Shown piece after piece: positions 23,380 to 31,721 of a stretch of DNA of 41,515 nt. Source of the stretch: Methanobacteriota archaeon (GTDB taxonomy: Archaea; Thermoplasmatota; Thermoplasmata; Methanomassiliicoccales; UBA472); assembly GCA_021372335.1 (NCBI GenBank), contig JAJFUR010000080.1:1-41515 (forward strand). The letters are read 5' to 3'. The notes below the pieces were generated by a model that saw nothing but the letters and a program-made list of their open reading frames with translations, did no database searches and had not been told where the DNA came from. A program made the position numbers and the translations under genes. Positions within the stretch are counted from its first letter, which is position 1. Every line of letters starts with the position of its first letter.

Positions 23380-24432
23380 ATGGACAGGAACTGGATCCGC
23401 TCCACGTGCCGGGACCTTCAGCTCTACTACAACCCCGAGGTGGGGAACAAGCTGCGCATGGACACGAGCACCAACGCCCTGGGCGCGAATCCCGCGGGGA
23501 TGCGGGCGCTCCGGGAGTGCTGTGACCTGGACCTGGGGCAGTACCCCAGCACCTACGGCGACGGTCTCAGGGAGGAGCTGGCCAGGGTGCACCGGCTGAG
23601 CAGGGACAACTTCGTCGTGGGCAATGGCTCCGACGAATCCCTGGACGTGATCATGAAGACGCTGGTGGAGCCTGGGGGTACTGTCATCACCGCCCACCCG
23701 GCCTACGTGCTGCACTCCTTCTTCGTCAGCATCAACGGCGGGAGGACGGTCACGGTCGACCTGGACGAGCGGTTCCAGCTGGACGTGGAGCGCATCAACT
23801 CCACGCCAGGGAGCCTCGTCCTCATCTGCACGCCGAACAACCCCACCTCCAACACCTTCCGGGACGAGGACGTGCGGGCGGTGATCGAGGGGGCGGCCCG
23901 CCCGGTGGTGGTGGACGAGGCGTACGCGGAGTACGCCGGGCGCTCCTTCCTCCCCCTGGTGGAGAGGTACGACAACCTGATCGTCACCCGGACGTTCTCG
24001 AAGGCGTACGGGCTGGCGGGAATGCGCGTCGGCTACCTCGCCGCGAGCAGGGAGCTGGCCGACGCCCTGCAGAGGGTCAAGGTCCCGTACTCGCTGAACA
24101 AGGTTGGGGAGCGGGTGGCCATCGCCGCCCTCAGGGACCCCGCCTTCCTCGAGGAGAGCGTGCGCGTCGTCGCCGAGCAGCGGCCCTTCCTCGAGGAGGG
24201 GCTGCGCGCCCTCGGCTTCCAGGTGTTCCCGTCGGAGGCCAATTACATCCTCTTCCGGCCGACGGTCCCCTCGGACAGGTTAACGAAGGGGCTCGCGGAC
24301 AGGGGCGTGCTCGTCCGGGACTTCGGAAAGGTCCGCCGCCTGGAGAACTGCGTGCGCACCACCATCGGCACCCGGGAGATGAACACCGTCCTGCTGGAGA
24401 GGATGCAGGAGGTGCTGAGGGAATGCCGCTGA
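23380..24432 (+). CDS. hisC: Histidinol-phosphate aminotransferase
   Basis: This is a PLP-dependent class I/II aminotransferase (350 residues) making histidinol phosphate. Motifs are STNALGANPAGMRAL, VGNGSDESLDVIMKTLV, CTPNNPTSNTF, VVDEAYAEYAG and the PLP-lysine segment TRTFSKAYGLAGMRVGYLA. It starts 9 bases after hisG behind GAGGTG, and overlaps hisH by 10 nt. Confidence 0.95.
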   Translation: MDRNWIRSTCRDLQLYYNPEVGNKLRMDTSTNALGANPAGMRALRECCDLDLGQYPSTYGDGLREELARVHRLSRDNFVVGNGSDESLDVIMKTLVEPGGTVITAHPAYVLHSFFVSINGGRTVTVDLDERFQLDVERINSTPGSLVLICTPNNPTSNTFRDEDVRAVIEGAARPVVVDEAYAEYAGRSFLPLVERYDNLIVTRTFSKAYGLAGMRVGYLAASRELADALQRVKVPYSLNKVGERVAIAALRDPAFLEESVRVVAEQRPFLEEGLRALGFQVFPSEANYILFRPTVPSDRLTKGLADRGVLVRDFGKVRRLENCVRTTIGTREMNTVLLERMQEVLRECR

Positions 24433-25022
24433 GGATCGAGCTTGCCGATTACGGCGTGGGGAACCTGCACAGCATCCGGAAGGCCCTGGAGAACTGCGGG
24501 GCCGAGGTCCACGTGGCGGAGGACATGGCCCTCCTGGAACGGGCGGAGTGCATCGTCCTGCCGGGGGTGGGGGCTTTCGACCGGGCGATGGAGCGGCTGC
24601 GCCCCCACGGGGAGGCCATCGTGGAGAGGCTGAACGAGGGCGTCCCCTGCCTGGGGATATGCATCGGCATGCAGGTCCTGTTCCAGAGGAGCGCGGAGGG
24701 CGCCTCGCCCGGCCTCGGGTTCCTGGAGGGGGAGGTGGTCCGGCTGAGCGCCCCGCGCGTCCCGCACATGGGCTGGAACGAGGTCGTCACCGCCGATGCG
24801 ATCATGGACGGCATCGAGGACAGGCACTTCTACTTCGCCCATTCCTTCCGCGGGCGCCCCACCGACGGCTCCGCCGTGGGCCATACCGACCACTTCGGGA
24901 GCTTCCCCTCGCTCTTCCGCAAGCGGAACGTCTACGGGACGCAGTTCCACCCCGAGAAGAGCTCGTCGGCCGGGCTGGCCTTCCTCAGGAACTTCGTGCG
25001 GTTCGCGGAGGGGTGCGCATGA
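24423..25022 (+). CDS. hisH: Imidazole glycerol phosphate synthase, glutaminase subunit
   Basis: This class I amidotransferase (199 residues) supplies ammonia to HisF. The nucleophile is Cys80 in CLGICIGMQVLF, and His176/Glu178 lie in QFHPEKSS. The N-terminal LADYGVGNLHSIRKALE and VLPGVGAFD are typical. It overlaps hisC by 10 nt and hisA by 4 nt. The partner HisF is encoded three genes on, so all subunits are present. Confidence 0.96.
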   Translation: MPLRIELADYGVGNLHSIRKALENCGAEVHVAEDMALLERAECIVLPGVGAFDRAMERLRPHGEAIVERLNEGVPCLGICIGMQVLFQRSAEGASPGLGFLEGEVVRLSAPRVPHMGWNEVVTADAIMDGIEDRHFYFAHSFRGRPTDGSAVGHTDHFGSFPSLFRKRNVYGTQFHPEKSSSAGLAFLRNFVRFAEGCA

Positions 25023-25720
25023 TCGTCGTACCCGCGGTGGACATCCTGGACCACCGGGTGGTCCAGCTGGTAGGGGGGGTCCCGGGGACGGAGCGGGTGG
25101 TGCTCCCCGACCCTGTCGCGGTGGCCGAGGGCTGGGAGGCCGAAGGGGCCAGGAGGCTGCACGTGGTCGACCTCGACTCCGCCCTGGGGAAGGGGCACAA
25201 CGCCCAGGCGATCAGACGGATCGTGCAGGGGGCCGGCATACCAGTCCAGGTGGGCGGGGGCATCCGGTCCTCCGAGGTGGTGGAGTACTACCTCGACTGC
25301 GGGGCGGACAGGGTCATCGTGGGGACCAAGGGGCTGAAGGACCCCGCCTGGCTGCAAAGGATGGCGGAGAGGCGCCCGGGGAGGCTTGTGCTGGCCCTCG
25401 ACATGAGGGGCGGGCGGGTCCAGGCCCAGGGCTGGAGGGAGGGGCTGCCCCTGGGATTGGAGGACGTCTTCGCCATGATCGCCGACATGCCGCTCGCCGG
25501 GGTGCTCTACACCAACGTGGATGTGGAGGGACAGGGCGCGGGCATCGACGCCGGGGCGGTGCGCGCCTTCATGGCCGCCTGCCCGCACCCGACCATAGTG
25601 TCCGGCGGGATCACCACCGAGCGGGACCTGGAGGCGCTCGAGGGCATGGGCGTCCGGGAGGCGGTGGTGGGATTAGCGCTTTATACTGGGAAGCTGAATC
25701 ACAGCGTGATCCGGAGATGA
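25019..25720 (+). CDS. hisA: ProFAR isomerase (HisA)
   Basis: This (beta/alpha)8 enzyme (233 residues) isomerises ProFAR to PRFAR. Asp8 in VVPAVDILDHRVVQL is the expected catalytic acid. VQVGGGIRSSEVVEYYLDCG and IVSGGITTERDLEAL are the two phosphate-binding half-barrel motifs. The second catalytic Asp lies in LYTNVDVEGQGAG. It starts within the hisH stop (ATGA), and the hisB start follows 4 bases after the end. It belongs to HisA and not to TrpF/PriA judging by the neighbouring his genes. Confidence 0.94.
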   Translation: MIVVPAVDILDHRVVQLVGGVPGTERVVLPDPVAVAEGWEAEGARRLHVVDLDSALGKGHNAQAIRRIVQGAGIPVQVGGGIRSSEVVEYYLDCGADRVIVGTKGLKDPAWLQRMAERRPGRLVLALDMRGGRVQAQGWREGLPLGLEDVFAMIADMPLAGVLYTNVDVEGQGAGIDAGAVRAFMAACPHPTIVSGGITTERDLEALEGMGVREAVVGLALYTGKLNHSVIRR

Positions 25721-25724
25721 GGCC

Positions 25725-26276
25725 ATGGACCGCAAGACCGAGGTAGTGCGCAAGACCCGGGAGACCGAGGTCCGGTTGAAGCTGGACCTGGACGGGGAGG
25801 GGAATGCCGATGTGCGGTGCGAGGAGCAGTTCCTGCGCCATATGGTCGGGACCCTGGCCCGGTACGCCGACTTCGATCTGGCCCTGGAGGCCAGGGGGGA
25901 CGACGTGCACCACCTGGTCGAGGACGTGGCGATCGTCCTGGGGAAGACGCTCAAGCAGTGCCTGGGCGAATCCCCGATCGAGCGCACCGCCTTCTCCCTC
26001 ATCCCGATGGACGATGCGCTGGTGCAGGTGGCGGTGGACATCATCGAGCGGCCATACGCGGACGTGGACTGCCCCAACGCCCTGTACGCCCACTTCCTCC
26101 GCAGCTTCGCCATGTCCTCGGGGATAACGCTGCACGTCATGGTGCTCCGCGGGTACGACGAGCACCACATCGTGGAGGCCTCGTTCAAGGCCTTGGGCAA
26201 GGCGCTGCGCGCCGCGGTCCGCCCGCGCAGGAGCGAACTCAGCACCAAGGACCGCCCCAAGGTGAGCACGGAATGA
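25725..26276 (+). CDS. hisB: Imidazoleglycerol-phosphate dehydratase
   Basis: This manganese enzyme (183 residues) converts IGP to imidazole acetol phosphate. It retains [17 protein letters not shown], the two metal-binding clusters [15 protein letters not shown] and [17 protein letters not shown], and [15 protein letters not shown]. The fold is the dehydratase only, with no fused histidinol phosphatase domain. That phosphatase must therefore come from another gene (see the PHP protein). The sequence is somewhat divergent, with VHH in place of the usual DHH in the first cluster, but every histidine and glutamate ligand I can align is present. Confidence 0.93.
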   Translation: MDRKTEVVRKTRETEVRLKLDLDGEGNADVRCEEQFLRHMVGTLARYADFDLALEARGDDVHHLVEDVAIVLGKTLKQCLGESPIERTAFSLIPMDDALVQVAVDIIERPYADVDCPNALYAHFLRSFAMSSGITLHVMVLRGYDEHHIVEASFKALGKALRAAVRPRRSELSTKDRPKVSTE

Positions 26277-27028
26277 GCCTGACCAAGAGGATCATCCCCT
26301 GCCTGGACGTCAAGGACGGGGCGGTCGTCAAGGGCGTCCGGTTCCTGGACCTGAAGGACGTGGGCTCGCCGCCGGCGATGGCCGAGGAGTACGAACGGCA
26401 GGGGGCGGACGAGATCGTGTTCCTGGACATCTCCGCGAGCGTCGAGGGCAGGCGGACGCTGCTCGGCGTGGTGGAGGAGACGGCCAAGCGGCTGTTCGTG
26501 CCCCTGACCGTGGGCGGGGGCATCCGGGAGACAGCGGACGTACGGGCGGCCCTCAACGCCGGGGCGGACAAGGTGTCGATCAACACCGTGGCGGTGCAGC
26601 GGCCGGAGATCATCTCCGAGTGCGCCAAGGACTTCGGCTCCCAGTGCGTGGTGGTCGCCATCGACGCCAAGCGCCGCGCGGGCGGGTGGACGGTGTACAC
26701 GCACGGGGGGCGGAGGGACGCCCAGCTGGACATGGTGCGGTGGGCCAAGCGGGTGGAGGAACTGGGGGCCGGGGAGATCCTGCTGACGAGCATGGACGCC
26801 GACGGCACCAAGGACGGGTACGACATCGCGATGACCAGGGCGGTGGCGGACGCGGTCTCCATCCCGGTGATCGCCTCGGGGGGATGCGGCTCGCCGAGGC
26901 ACATCCTGGAGGTGCTGAGGGAGACCAAGGCGGAGGCGGCCCTCGCGGCGTCCATCTTCCACTATGGGGAGTGGACGGTCGGGGACGTCAAGGAATATCT
27001 GAGGAGGAACGGGGTTGAGGTGAGATGA
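26273..27028 (+). CDS. hisF: Imidazole glycerol phosphate synthase, cyclase subunit
   Basis: This is the barrel subunit (251 residues) that uses ammonia from HisH to make IGP and AICAR. Asp12 in [16 protein letters not shown] and the Asp in [15 protein letters not shown] are the catalytic pair. [20 protein letters not shown] and [15 protein letters not shown] bind phosphate. It overlaps both neighbours through ATGA junctions. Confidence 0.97.
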   Translation: MSLTKRIIPCLDVKDGAVVKGVRFLDLKDVGSPPAMAEEYERQGADEIVFLDISASVEGRRTLLGVVEETAKRLFVPLTVGGGIRETADVRAALNAGADKVSINTVAVQRPEIISECAKDFGSQCVVVAIDAKRRAGGWTVYTHGGRRDAQLDMVRWAKRVEELGAGEILLTSMDADGTKDGYDIAMTRAVADAVSIPVIASGGCGSPRHILEVLRETKAEAALAASIFHYGEWTVGDVKEYLRRNGVEVR

Positions 27029-27627
27029 GCGCCCCCAAGTTCGATGCCGATGGGCTCGTCCCTGTCATCGTGCAGGACCACGAGACCAACGAGGTGCTGA
27101 TGATGGCCTATGCCAACGAGCAGGCGTACCGGGACATGCTGCGGACCGGCTACACCCATTTCTACTCCCGTTCCCGGCAGGCCCAGTGGAGGAAGGGGGA
27201 GACGTCTGGGCATGTCCAGGAGATCGTCTCCATCCAGCTCGACTGCGACGGCGACGCGCTCCTCGTGCGGGTGAGGCAGACGGGGGTGGCCTGCCACCTC
27301 GGGCGGATGTCGTGCTTCGACGAGGTGCTCTACGGGGACCCCGATGGCACCATGGCCGTGCTCCCCCCGCTCCTGCGGGTCATCCGGGAGCGCAGGGCCG
27401 AGCCCCGGGAGGGCAGCTACACGTGCACGCTCTTCGCGGACGAGAACAAGCGCCTGAAGAAGGTGGTCGAGGAGGCGGGGGAGGTGATCCTGGCGGCCAA
27501 GGACCGGAAGGCCGAGGAGCAGGCCTGGGAGGTGGCCGACCTCGTGTACCACCTCCTGGTGGCGGTGGAGGGGATGGAAGTGACCTGGGAGGACGTCTAC
27601 CGGAAGCTGGCGGAGAGGAGGAGATGA
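27025..27627 (+). CDS. hisIE: Phosphoribosyl-AMP cyclohydrolase / phosphoribosyl-ATP pyrophosphatase fusion
   Basis: This bifunctional enzyme covers steps 2 and 3 of histidine synthesis. The cyclohydrolase (about 1-110) has [34 protein letters not shown] and the zinc/metal cysteines in [11 protein letters not shown] and [12 protein letters not shown]. The pyrophosphatase (about 118-200) has [20 protein letters not shown] and [14 protein letters not shown]. It has 200 residues, normal for the fusion; many archaea carry the two as separate genes. It is joined to hisF and the PHP gene by ATGA overlaps. Confidence 0.96.
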   Translation: MSAPKFDADGLVPVIVQDHETNEVLMMAYANEQAYRDMLRTGYTHFYSRSRQAQWRKGETSGHVQEIVSIQLDCDGDALLVRVRQTGVACHLGRMSCFDEVLYGDPDGTMAVLPPLLRVIRERRAEPREGSYTCTLFADENKRLKKVVEEAGEVILAAKDRKAEEQAWEVADLVYHLLVAVEGMEVTWEDVYRKLAERRR

Positions 27628-28283
27628 GGGCGGAGCTGCACACCCACACCCTGCTGAGCGACGGCGAGCTGCTGCCGATCGAGCTGGCCCGCCGCGCGGT
27701 GGTGAAGGGGACGAAGTACCTGGCGTTCACGGACCACGTGTCGCTCAGCAACCTGGAGCGGGTCGTGGCCGAGGGCCGGCGGGACGCCGAGCTGGCGGAG
27801 GAATGGGGCATGAAGGTGCTGGCCGGGGTGGAGGTCACGCACGTCCCCGTCCGGCGCATCGACGAGGTCGTGCTCAAGGCGCGCAGGCTCGGCGCGGAGC
27901 TCGTGGTGGTCCACGGGGAGACGCTCAGCGAGCCGGTGGAGAAGGGGACGAACATGGCCGCCGTGCTCAACCCCGAGGTGGACATCCTGGCCCACCCGGG
28001 GCTCATCACCCTGGAGGAGGCGCAGCTGGCCCGCGACAACGGGGTGGCGCTGGAGATCACCTCCCGGAGCTCCCACTGCAAGGCCAACGGGCATGTGGCC
28101 CGGATGGCCCAGCAGGCCGGGGCGCCCATGGTCGTGAACACGGACGCGCACGGCCCCGACGACCTCATCGATCTGCCCACGGCCCTGCAGCTCGCGCTGG
28201 CGGCCGGGCTGACCCGCGAGGAGGCGGACCGGGCGCTCATCGAGGTGCCGAAGGCCATCATCAAGCGGAGGTGGCGCGGCTGA
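27624..28283 (+). CDS. PHP-domain phosphoesterase, candidate histidinol phosphatase
   Basis: This 219-residue PHP protein has metal-binding motifs typical of the family: ELHTHTLLSDGE (His6, His8), FTDHVSLSNLERV, the Glu in AGVEVTHVP, VVVHGETL, ILAHPGLIT, SSHCKAN and VVNTDAHGPDDL. The family includes HisK-type histidinol phosphatases. HisB here lacks a phosphatase domain and this gene is coupled to hisIE by ATGA, so histidinol phosphatase is the best guess. Archaeal proteins of this size are often only annotated as domain-containing, and the activity is not proven. Its TGA forms a CTGA overlap with the lysC start. Confidence 0.8.
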   Translation: MRAELHTHTLLSDGELLPIELARRAVVKGTKYLAFTDHVSLSNLERVVAEGRRDAELAEEWGMKVLAGVEVTHVPVRRIDEVVLKARRLGAELVVVHGETLSEPVEKGTNMAAVLNPEVDILAHPGLITLEEAQLARDNGVALEITSRSSHCKANGHVARMAQQAGAPMVVNTDAHGPDDLIDLPTALQLALAAGLTREEADRALIEVPKAIIKRRWRG

Positions 28284-29635
28284 AGGTGCTCAAGTTCGGC
28301 GGCTCCTCGCTGCGGACCGGGGGGTCCATGCGGCAGGTCGCCGGGATCATCATGGCCGAGCGGGAGAAGAAGGCCGTGGTGCTGAGCGCGGTGACGGGCG
28401 TCACCGAGATGCTGGTGCAGTTCATCTCCCGCACCCGGAGCGAGGAGGACGTGGACGCCTTCATGCGGGAGATCACCAAGCTGCACGTCGATCTCGCGCG
28501 GGACGCCCTGCGCACCGAGAGCGCCCGGGCCAAGGCCGTGGAGGAGCTCGTGGCCAAGCTGGTGAAGCTGGAGCGCATGCTCTACGGCTCCTGCTACATA
28601 GAGGAGGTCAACCCCCGCATCCGCGACTACGTGCAGTGCTTCGGGGAACGGCTCTCCGTCATAATCCTCTCGGCCCTGCTGAACGAGCTGGGGGAGAGGG
28701 CGCGGCCGGTGGACGCGGACGAGCTGGGCATCATCACCGACGGCCTGTACGGGGCGGCGACGGTCAACATGGAGGCGACGCGCGCCAGCATCCGCCCGAA
28801 GCTGCTGCGGATGCTGCAGGAGGACACCACGCCGGTCATCACCGGCTTCTTCGGGCGGGCCCCGGAGGGCTCCGTCACCGTCTTCGGGCGCAACGGGAGC
28901 GACTACAGCGCGGCGGCGGTGGCCAACGCCATGGGGGCGTCCTCCCTGGAGATCTGGAAGGACGTGGACGGGTTCATGAGCGTCGACCCCAAGATCGTGC
29001 CCTCGGCCAAGCCCATCCCCCGCCTCAGCTACGACGAGGCGGCCGAGCTCGCGTACTTCGGGGCCAAGGTCGTGCATCCCATGACCATGGAGCCGGCCCG
29101 CTCGGGCAACATCGAGATCCGCGTCAAGAACGTGTTCCGGCCGGAGGCGCCCGGCACCGCCATCGGCGGGGCCGACAACGTCGATCAGAGCATCAAGTCG
29201 ATCTCCTGCATGAAGGACCTCTCCCTGGTGAAGGTCTTCGGGGAGGGCACCGGGTACAAGCTCGGGGTGCTGGCCGACGTCGCCTCGCTGCTGCGGAGGG
29301 CGGAGATCAACATCTACAGCGTGGTCACGTCGCTGACCTGCATCGCGCTGCTCATCGACCGGAGGGACGTGGCCAAGGCCCAGAAGGTGCTGGCGGAGTC
29401 GGGCGCCTCGAGGGTGGAGACGCACACCGGCTTCGCCCTCATGTGCATCGTCGGCGAGGGGCTGGGGCACCACAAGGGGCTGGCCTCCCGCGTCTTCAAG
29501 GCGGTGGCGAAGGAGGGGGTGAACGTCGGGCTGATCTCGGCCGGCGCCTCGCTGGTCGCCTACCACTTCACGGTGGACGAGGCGGACCTGGAGCGGGCGA
29601 CGAGGGCGGTCCACGAGGAGCTGTTCGGGTGCTGA
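28280..29635 (+). CDS. lysC: Aspartate kinase, apparent CTG start
   Basis: This enzyme phosphorylates L-aspartate, the entry to aspartate semialdehyde. It has 451 residues, of monofunctional type. The N-terminal KFGGSSLRTGGSMRQVA is the nucleotide-binding signature. GFFGRAPEGSVTVFGRNGSDYSAA (split motif, about 190-213) is the catalytic core. Two C-terminal ACT repeats follow (about 311-445; KVFGEGTGYKLGVLADVA, CIVGEGLGHHKGLASRVF), so feedback control by an end product is likely. CTG 28280 was chosen: GGAGGTG (28267-28273) sits 6 bases upstream, it makes a CTGA overlap with the PHP stop, and it gives the usual start (M)KVLKFGG. GTG 28271 would lie within the Shine-Dalgarno, and GTG 28286 would be 12 bases from it. 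Confidence 0.94.
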   Translation: MKVLKFGGSSLRTGGSMRQVAGIIMAEREKKAVVLSAVTGVTEMLVQFISRTRSEEDVDAFMREITKLHVDLARDALRTESARAKAVEELVAKLVKLERMLYGSCYIEEVNPRIRDYVQCFGERLSVIILSALLNELGERARPVDADELGIITDGLYGAATVNMEATRASIRPKLLRMLQEDTTPVITGFFGRAPEGSVTVFGRNGSDYSAAAVANAMGASSLEIWKDVDGFMSVDPKIVPSAKPIPRLSYDEAAELAYFGAKVVHPMTMEPARSGNIEIRVKNVFRPEAPGTAIGGADNVDQSIKSISCMKDLSLVKVFGEGTGYKLGVLADVASLLRRAEINIYSVVTSLTCIALLIDRRDVAKAQKVLAESGASRVETHTGFALMCIVGEGLGHHKGLASRVFKAVAKEGVNVGLISAGASLVAYHFTVDEADLERATRAVHEELFGC

Positions 29636-29636
29636 G

Positions 29637-30464
29637 ATGATCATAGCGTTCCAGGGGGTGAGGGGGGCGTACAGCGAGGACGCGGTGCGCGCCTGGGACG
29701 AGGGGGCCGAGGCCCTGGAGTGCCCCGAGTTCATCGACCTCTTTGACGCGGTGCGCTCCGGCAGGGCGGACCTGGGGATGCTGCCGGTGGAGAACTCCAT
29801 CGAAGGGAGCGTGACGGCCGCCAACGACCTCCTGTTCCGAAGCGACCTGTGGGTGGTCGGGGAGGTCATGGTGCGCATCAGGCACTGCCTCATCGGCCAT
29901 CCCGGCGCCGGGGTCCAGGACGTGCGGCGGGTGTACAGCCACCCCCAGGCGCTGGCCCAGTGCCGCGACCTGCTGACCTCGCACCCGGAGTGGGAGAAGG
30001 TCCCCGCCTACGACACCGCTGGCTCGGTGCGGATGGTCAAGGAGCGGGGGCTGCGGGAGGAGGCGGCGATCGCCAGCCGGCGCGCCGCCGAGACATACGG
30101 CATGGAGGTGCTCATGGAGGACGTGCAGAGCGTTCGGGACAACATCACCCGCTTCTTCGTCCTCTCCAGGGAGCGGGGGACGGGGAGGGGAGACAAGACC
30201 GCCCTTGCGTTCACCACCAAGAACCGCCCGGGGGCGCTGTTCGATTGCCTGCGGGCGTTCGCGGACAACGGCGTCAACATAACCAAGCTCGAGTCCCGGC
30301 CCTGGCGCGGCCGGGCTTGGGAATACGTGTTCTATCTGGACCTGGACGGTGACGTGGAGGACGAGAGGGTGGCCGCGGCGCTCCGGGCGCTGCGGGAGAG
30401 CGCCTCGTGCGTGAAGGTCTTCGGCTCCTTCAGGAAGGCCGCCCTGCCCTCACTCGGGCCGTAG
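29637..30464 (+). CDS. pheA: Prephenate dehydratase with ACT domain
   Basis: This enzyme converts prephenate to phenylpyruvate. It has 275 residues and no chorismate mutase domain. The dehydratase domain (about 1-178) has FQGVRGAYSEDAV, VENSIEGSVTAANDLL, YSHPQALAQC and DNITRFFVL. The ACT domain (about 185-265) holds the phenylalanine-binding motifs GALFDCLRAFA and KLESRPWRGR, so inhibition by phenylalanine is expected. The ATG begins 1 base after the lysC stop. The 3' end overlaps the convergent flavin-reductase gene by 15 nt. It closes the his operon, physically away from the other aromatic genes. Confidence 0.96.
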   Translation: MIIAFQGVRGAYSEDAVRAWDEGAEALECPEFIDLFDAVRSGRADLGMLPVENSIEGSVTAANDLLFRSDLWVVGEVMVRIRHCLIGHPGAGVQDVRRVYSHPQALAQCRDLLTSHPEWEKVPAYDTAGSVRMVKERGLREEAAIASRRAAETYGMEVLMEDVQSVRDNITRFFVLSRERGTGRGDKTALAFTTKNRPGALFDCLRAFADNGVNITKLESRPWRGRAWEYVFYLDLDGDVEDERVAAALRALRESASCVKVFGSFRKAALPSLGP

Positions 30465-30998
30465 GGACCGCAGGGGCCTGTCGGCGGTCCAGAACTCCCC
30501 GTCCCGGTAGAGCAGCGCCTGGCTGCGGTCGTACCCCTGCACAATGTCAGTGTGCTTTATCTCCCCGAGGTACCAGGTGTGGTCCCCCACCTCGAAGGAC
30601 TGCGTCCTCTTGACCTCGATGTTCATCAGGCACTCGGCGATGCGCGGGGCCTTGGTCCGCTTCCCCTTTACCGGGGTCAGGCCGGCCAGTTTGAACTTGT
30701 CGGTTTCCGCGCCGCTCCTCTCCCCGCATGCTATCACCTTGTCCAGGAGGTCCTTCCCCGGGATGTTCACGGTGAACTCGTCGTTCTCCTCCAGCAGCTT
30801 GTAGCTGTAGCGGGCGGTCGTCACCCCTATGCCGATGATGGGCGGACGGACCGAGAACACATTGAACATCCCCACCGTGATGATGTTCCTCTCCTTCCAT
30901 TCCCTGTCCGCCACTCCCACCAGCACAAGCGGTGCCGGCGGGAGGGCCATCACCGCGCCCATGTGGTCCAGGTCGACCTTGTCGTCCATCCCGATCAT
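30450..30998 (-). CDS. Flavin reductase-like (flavoredoxin family) protein, copy 1
   Basis: This is an FMN-binding protein of the flavin reductase-like family, 182 residues. It starts MIGMDDKVDLDHMGAVMA, with the FMN-binding segments FNVFSVRPPIIGIGV, EFTVNIPGKDLLDKV and the C-terminal GDHTWYLGEIKHTD. ATG 30998 and ATG 30989 are both possible. A TTATTA box (31033-31038) about 38 bases upstream may give it its own promoter. It is a tandem paralogue of the next gene upstream. The electron donor and acceptor are unknown; in methanogens such proteins may pass electrons between ferredoxin, F420 or flavins. Confidence 0.85.
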   Translation of the reverse strand: MIGMDDKVDLDHMGAVMALPPAPLVLVGVADREWKERNIITVGMFNVFSVRPPIIGIGVTTARYSYKLLEENDEFTVNIPGKDLLDKVIACGERSGAETDKFKLAGLTPVKGKRTKAPRIAECLMNIEVKRTQSFEVGDHTWYLGEIKHTDIVQGYDRSQALLYRDGEFWTADRPLRSLRPE

Positions 30999-31032
30999 CG
31001 TATCACATGTAATGGAACGGGACGGCGGGCCT

Positions 31033-31038
31033 AATAAC
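31033..31038 (-). promoter_or_regulatory. Possible TATA box of flavin reductase copy 1
   Basis: TTATTA on the minus strand lies in the 44-base gap after the stop of copy 2. It predicts a start near 31010, 12 bases before ATG 30998. Confidence 0.35.
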
Positions 31039-31042
31039 CTTT

Positions 31043-31567
31043 TCACCGCCGCCGGATGACGTCCCCCACCACCCGGAACTCGCCGGCCCAGTACATGAGC
31101 GCCCGCTCCCGGTCGACGCCCTTGGCCATTTCGGCGTGCACGACCTCGCCCAGGTACCAGACGTGGTCCCCGGCGTCCACCCTCTGGCACTTGACGCACT
31201 CCAGGTTGACCGGGCACTCCTCGATGACCGGAGACCGGATCCTCTTGCCCTGCCGGGGCTCGAGGCCGCATTCCTCGAACTTGTTCACCTCGCGCCCGGA
31301 GCGTTGGCCGCAGTAAAGGACCTCCTCCACCAGGTCCTTGCTCGGGACGTTGATGGAGAAGTCCTCGGCGGCCTCCAGCAGCTCATAGGTGTACCGGGCC
31401 GGGGACACCCCAATGCCCATGACCGGCGGGTTGAAGGAGAACATATGCACGAGGGCGATGGTGACCACGTTGCTGTTCCCCTTGCCGTCGCTCACCGCGA
31501 CGAGCACGACCGGGAACGCCGGGAACCCCCTGCACGCCATGATGGGATTGACCTCGCTCTTATCCAT
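31043..31567 (-). CDS. Flavin reductase-like (flavoredoxin family) protein, copy 2
   Basis: This is a 174-residue paralogue of copy 1. Aligned pairs include FSFNPPVMGIGVSPARYTYE with FSVRPPIIGIGVTTARYSYK, and GDHVWYLGEVVHAEM with GDHTWYLGEIKHTDI. It has five cysteines (MACRG, YCGQRSG, ECGLEP, EECPVN, CVKCQ), more than copy 1, which might support redox or metal chemistry. The ATG at 31567 follows a GAGAGGGG Shine-Dalgarno, and an AAAATAAG-type box (31600-31607, minus strand CTTATTTT) lies upstream. It is divergent from the phosphorylase gene. Confidence 0.85.
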   Translation of the reverse strand: MDKSEVNPIMACRGFPAFPVVLVAVSDGKGNSNVVTIALVHMFSFNPPVMGIGVSPARYTYELLEAAEDFSINVPSKDLVEEVLYCGQRSGREVNKFEECGLEPRQGKRIRSPVIEECPVNLECVKCQRVDAGDHVWYLGEVVHAEMAKGVDRERALMYWAGEFRVVGDVIRRR

Positions 31568-31599
31568 TGTTACCCCTCTCTGGACATTTTTAAGGATGT

Positions 31600-31607
31600 A
31601 AAATAAG
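31600..31607 (-). promoter_or_regulatory. TATA box of flavin reductase copy 2
   Basis: CTTATTTT on the minus strand is centred about 37 bases before ATG 31567. It allows a leader of about 11 bases that contains the GAGAGGGG ribosome-binding site. Confidence 0.4.
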
Positions 31608-31684
31608 CTTTGGGGGCTTGGTTCGTTCCCTTGGAAGGTTCCCCCTGAAAATGGCCAGCGCCGCCAGGGCATGACGCCGTTCCC

Positions 31685-31691
31685 TTTATTA
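31685..31691 (+). promoter_or_regulatory. TATA box of the MTA/MTI phosphorylase gene
   Basis: TTTATTA is centred about 34 bases before ATG 31722, predicting a very short leader without a Shine-Dalgarno. It lies in the divergent region shared with flavin reductase copy 2. Confidence 0.45.
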
Positions 31692-31721
31692 CTCCCGAAT
31701 CGCCTATCGTGCCGGAGCACC

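Noticed and set aside
27380-29893. 837-codon open frame antisense to the PHP, lysC and pheA genes
   Set aside because: The translation is low complexity with no recognisable fold, and three well-supported genes occupy the other strand.
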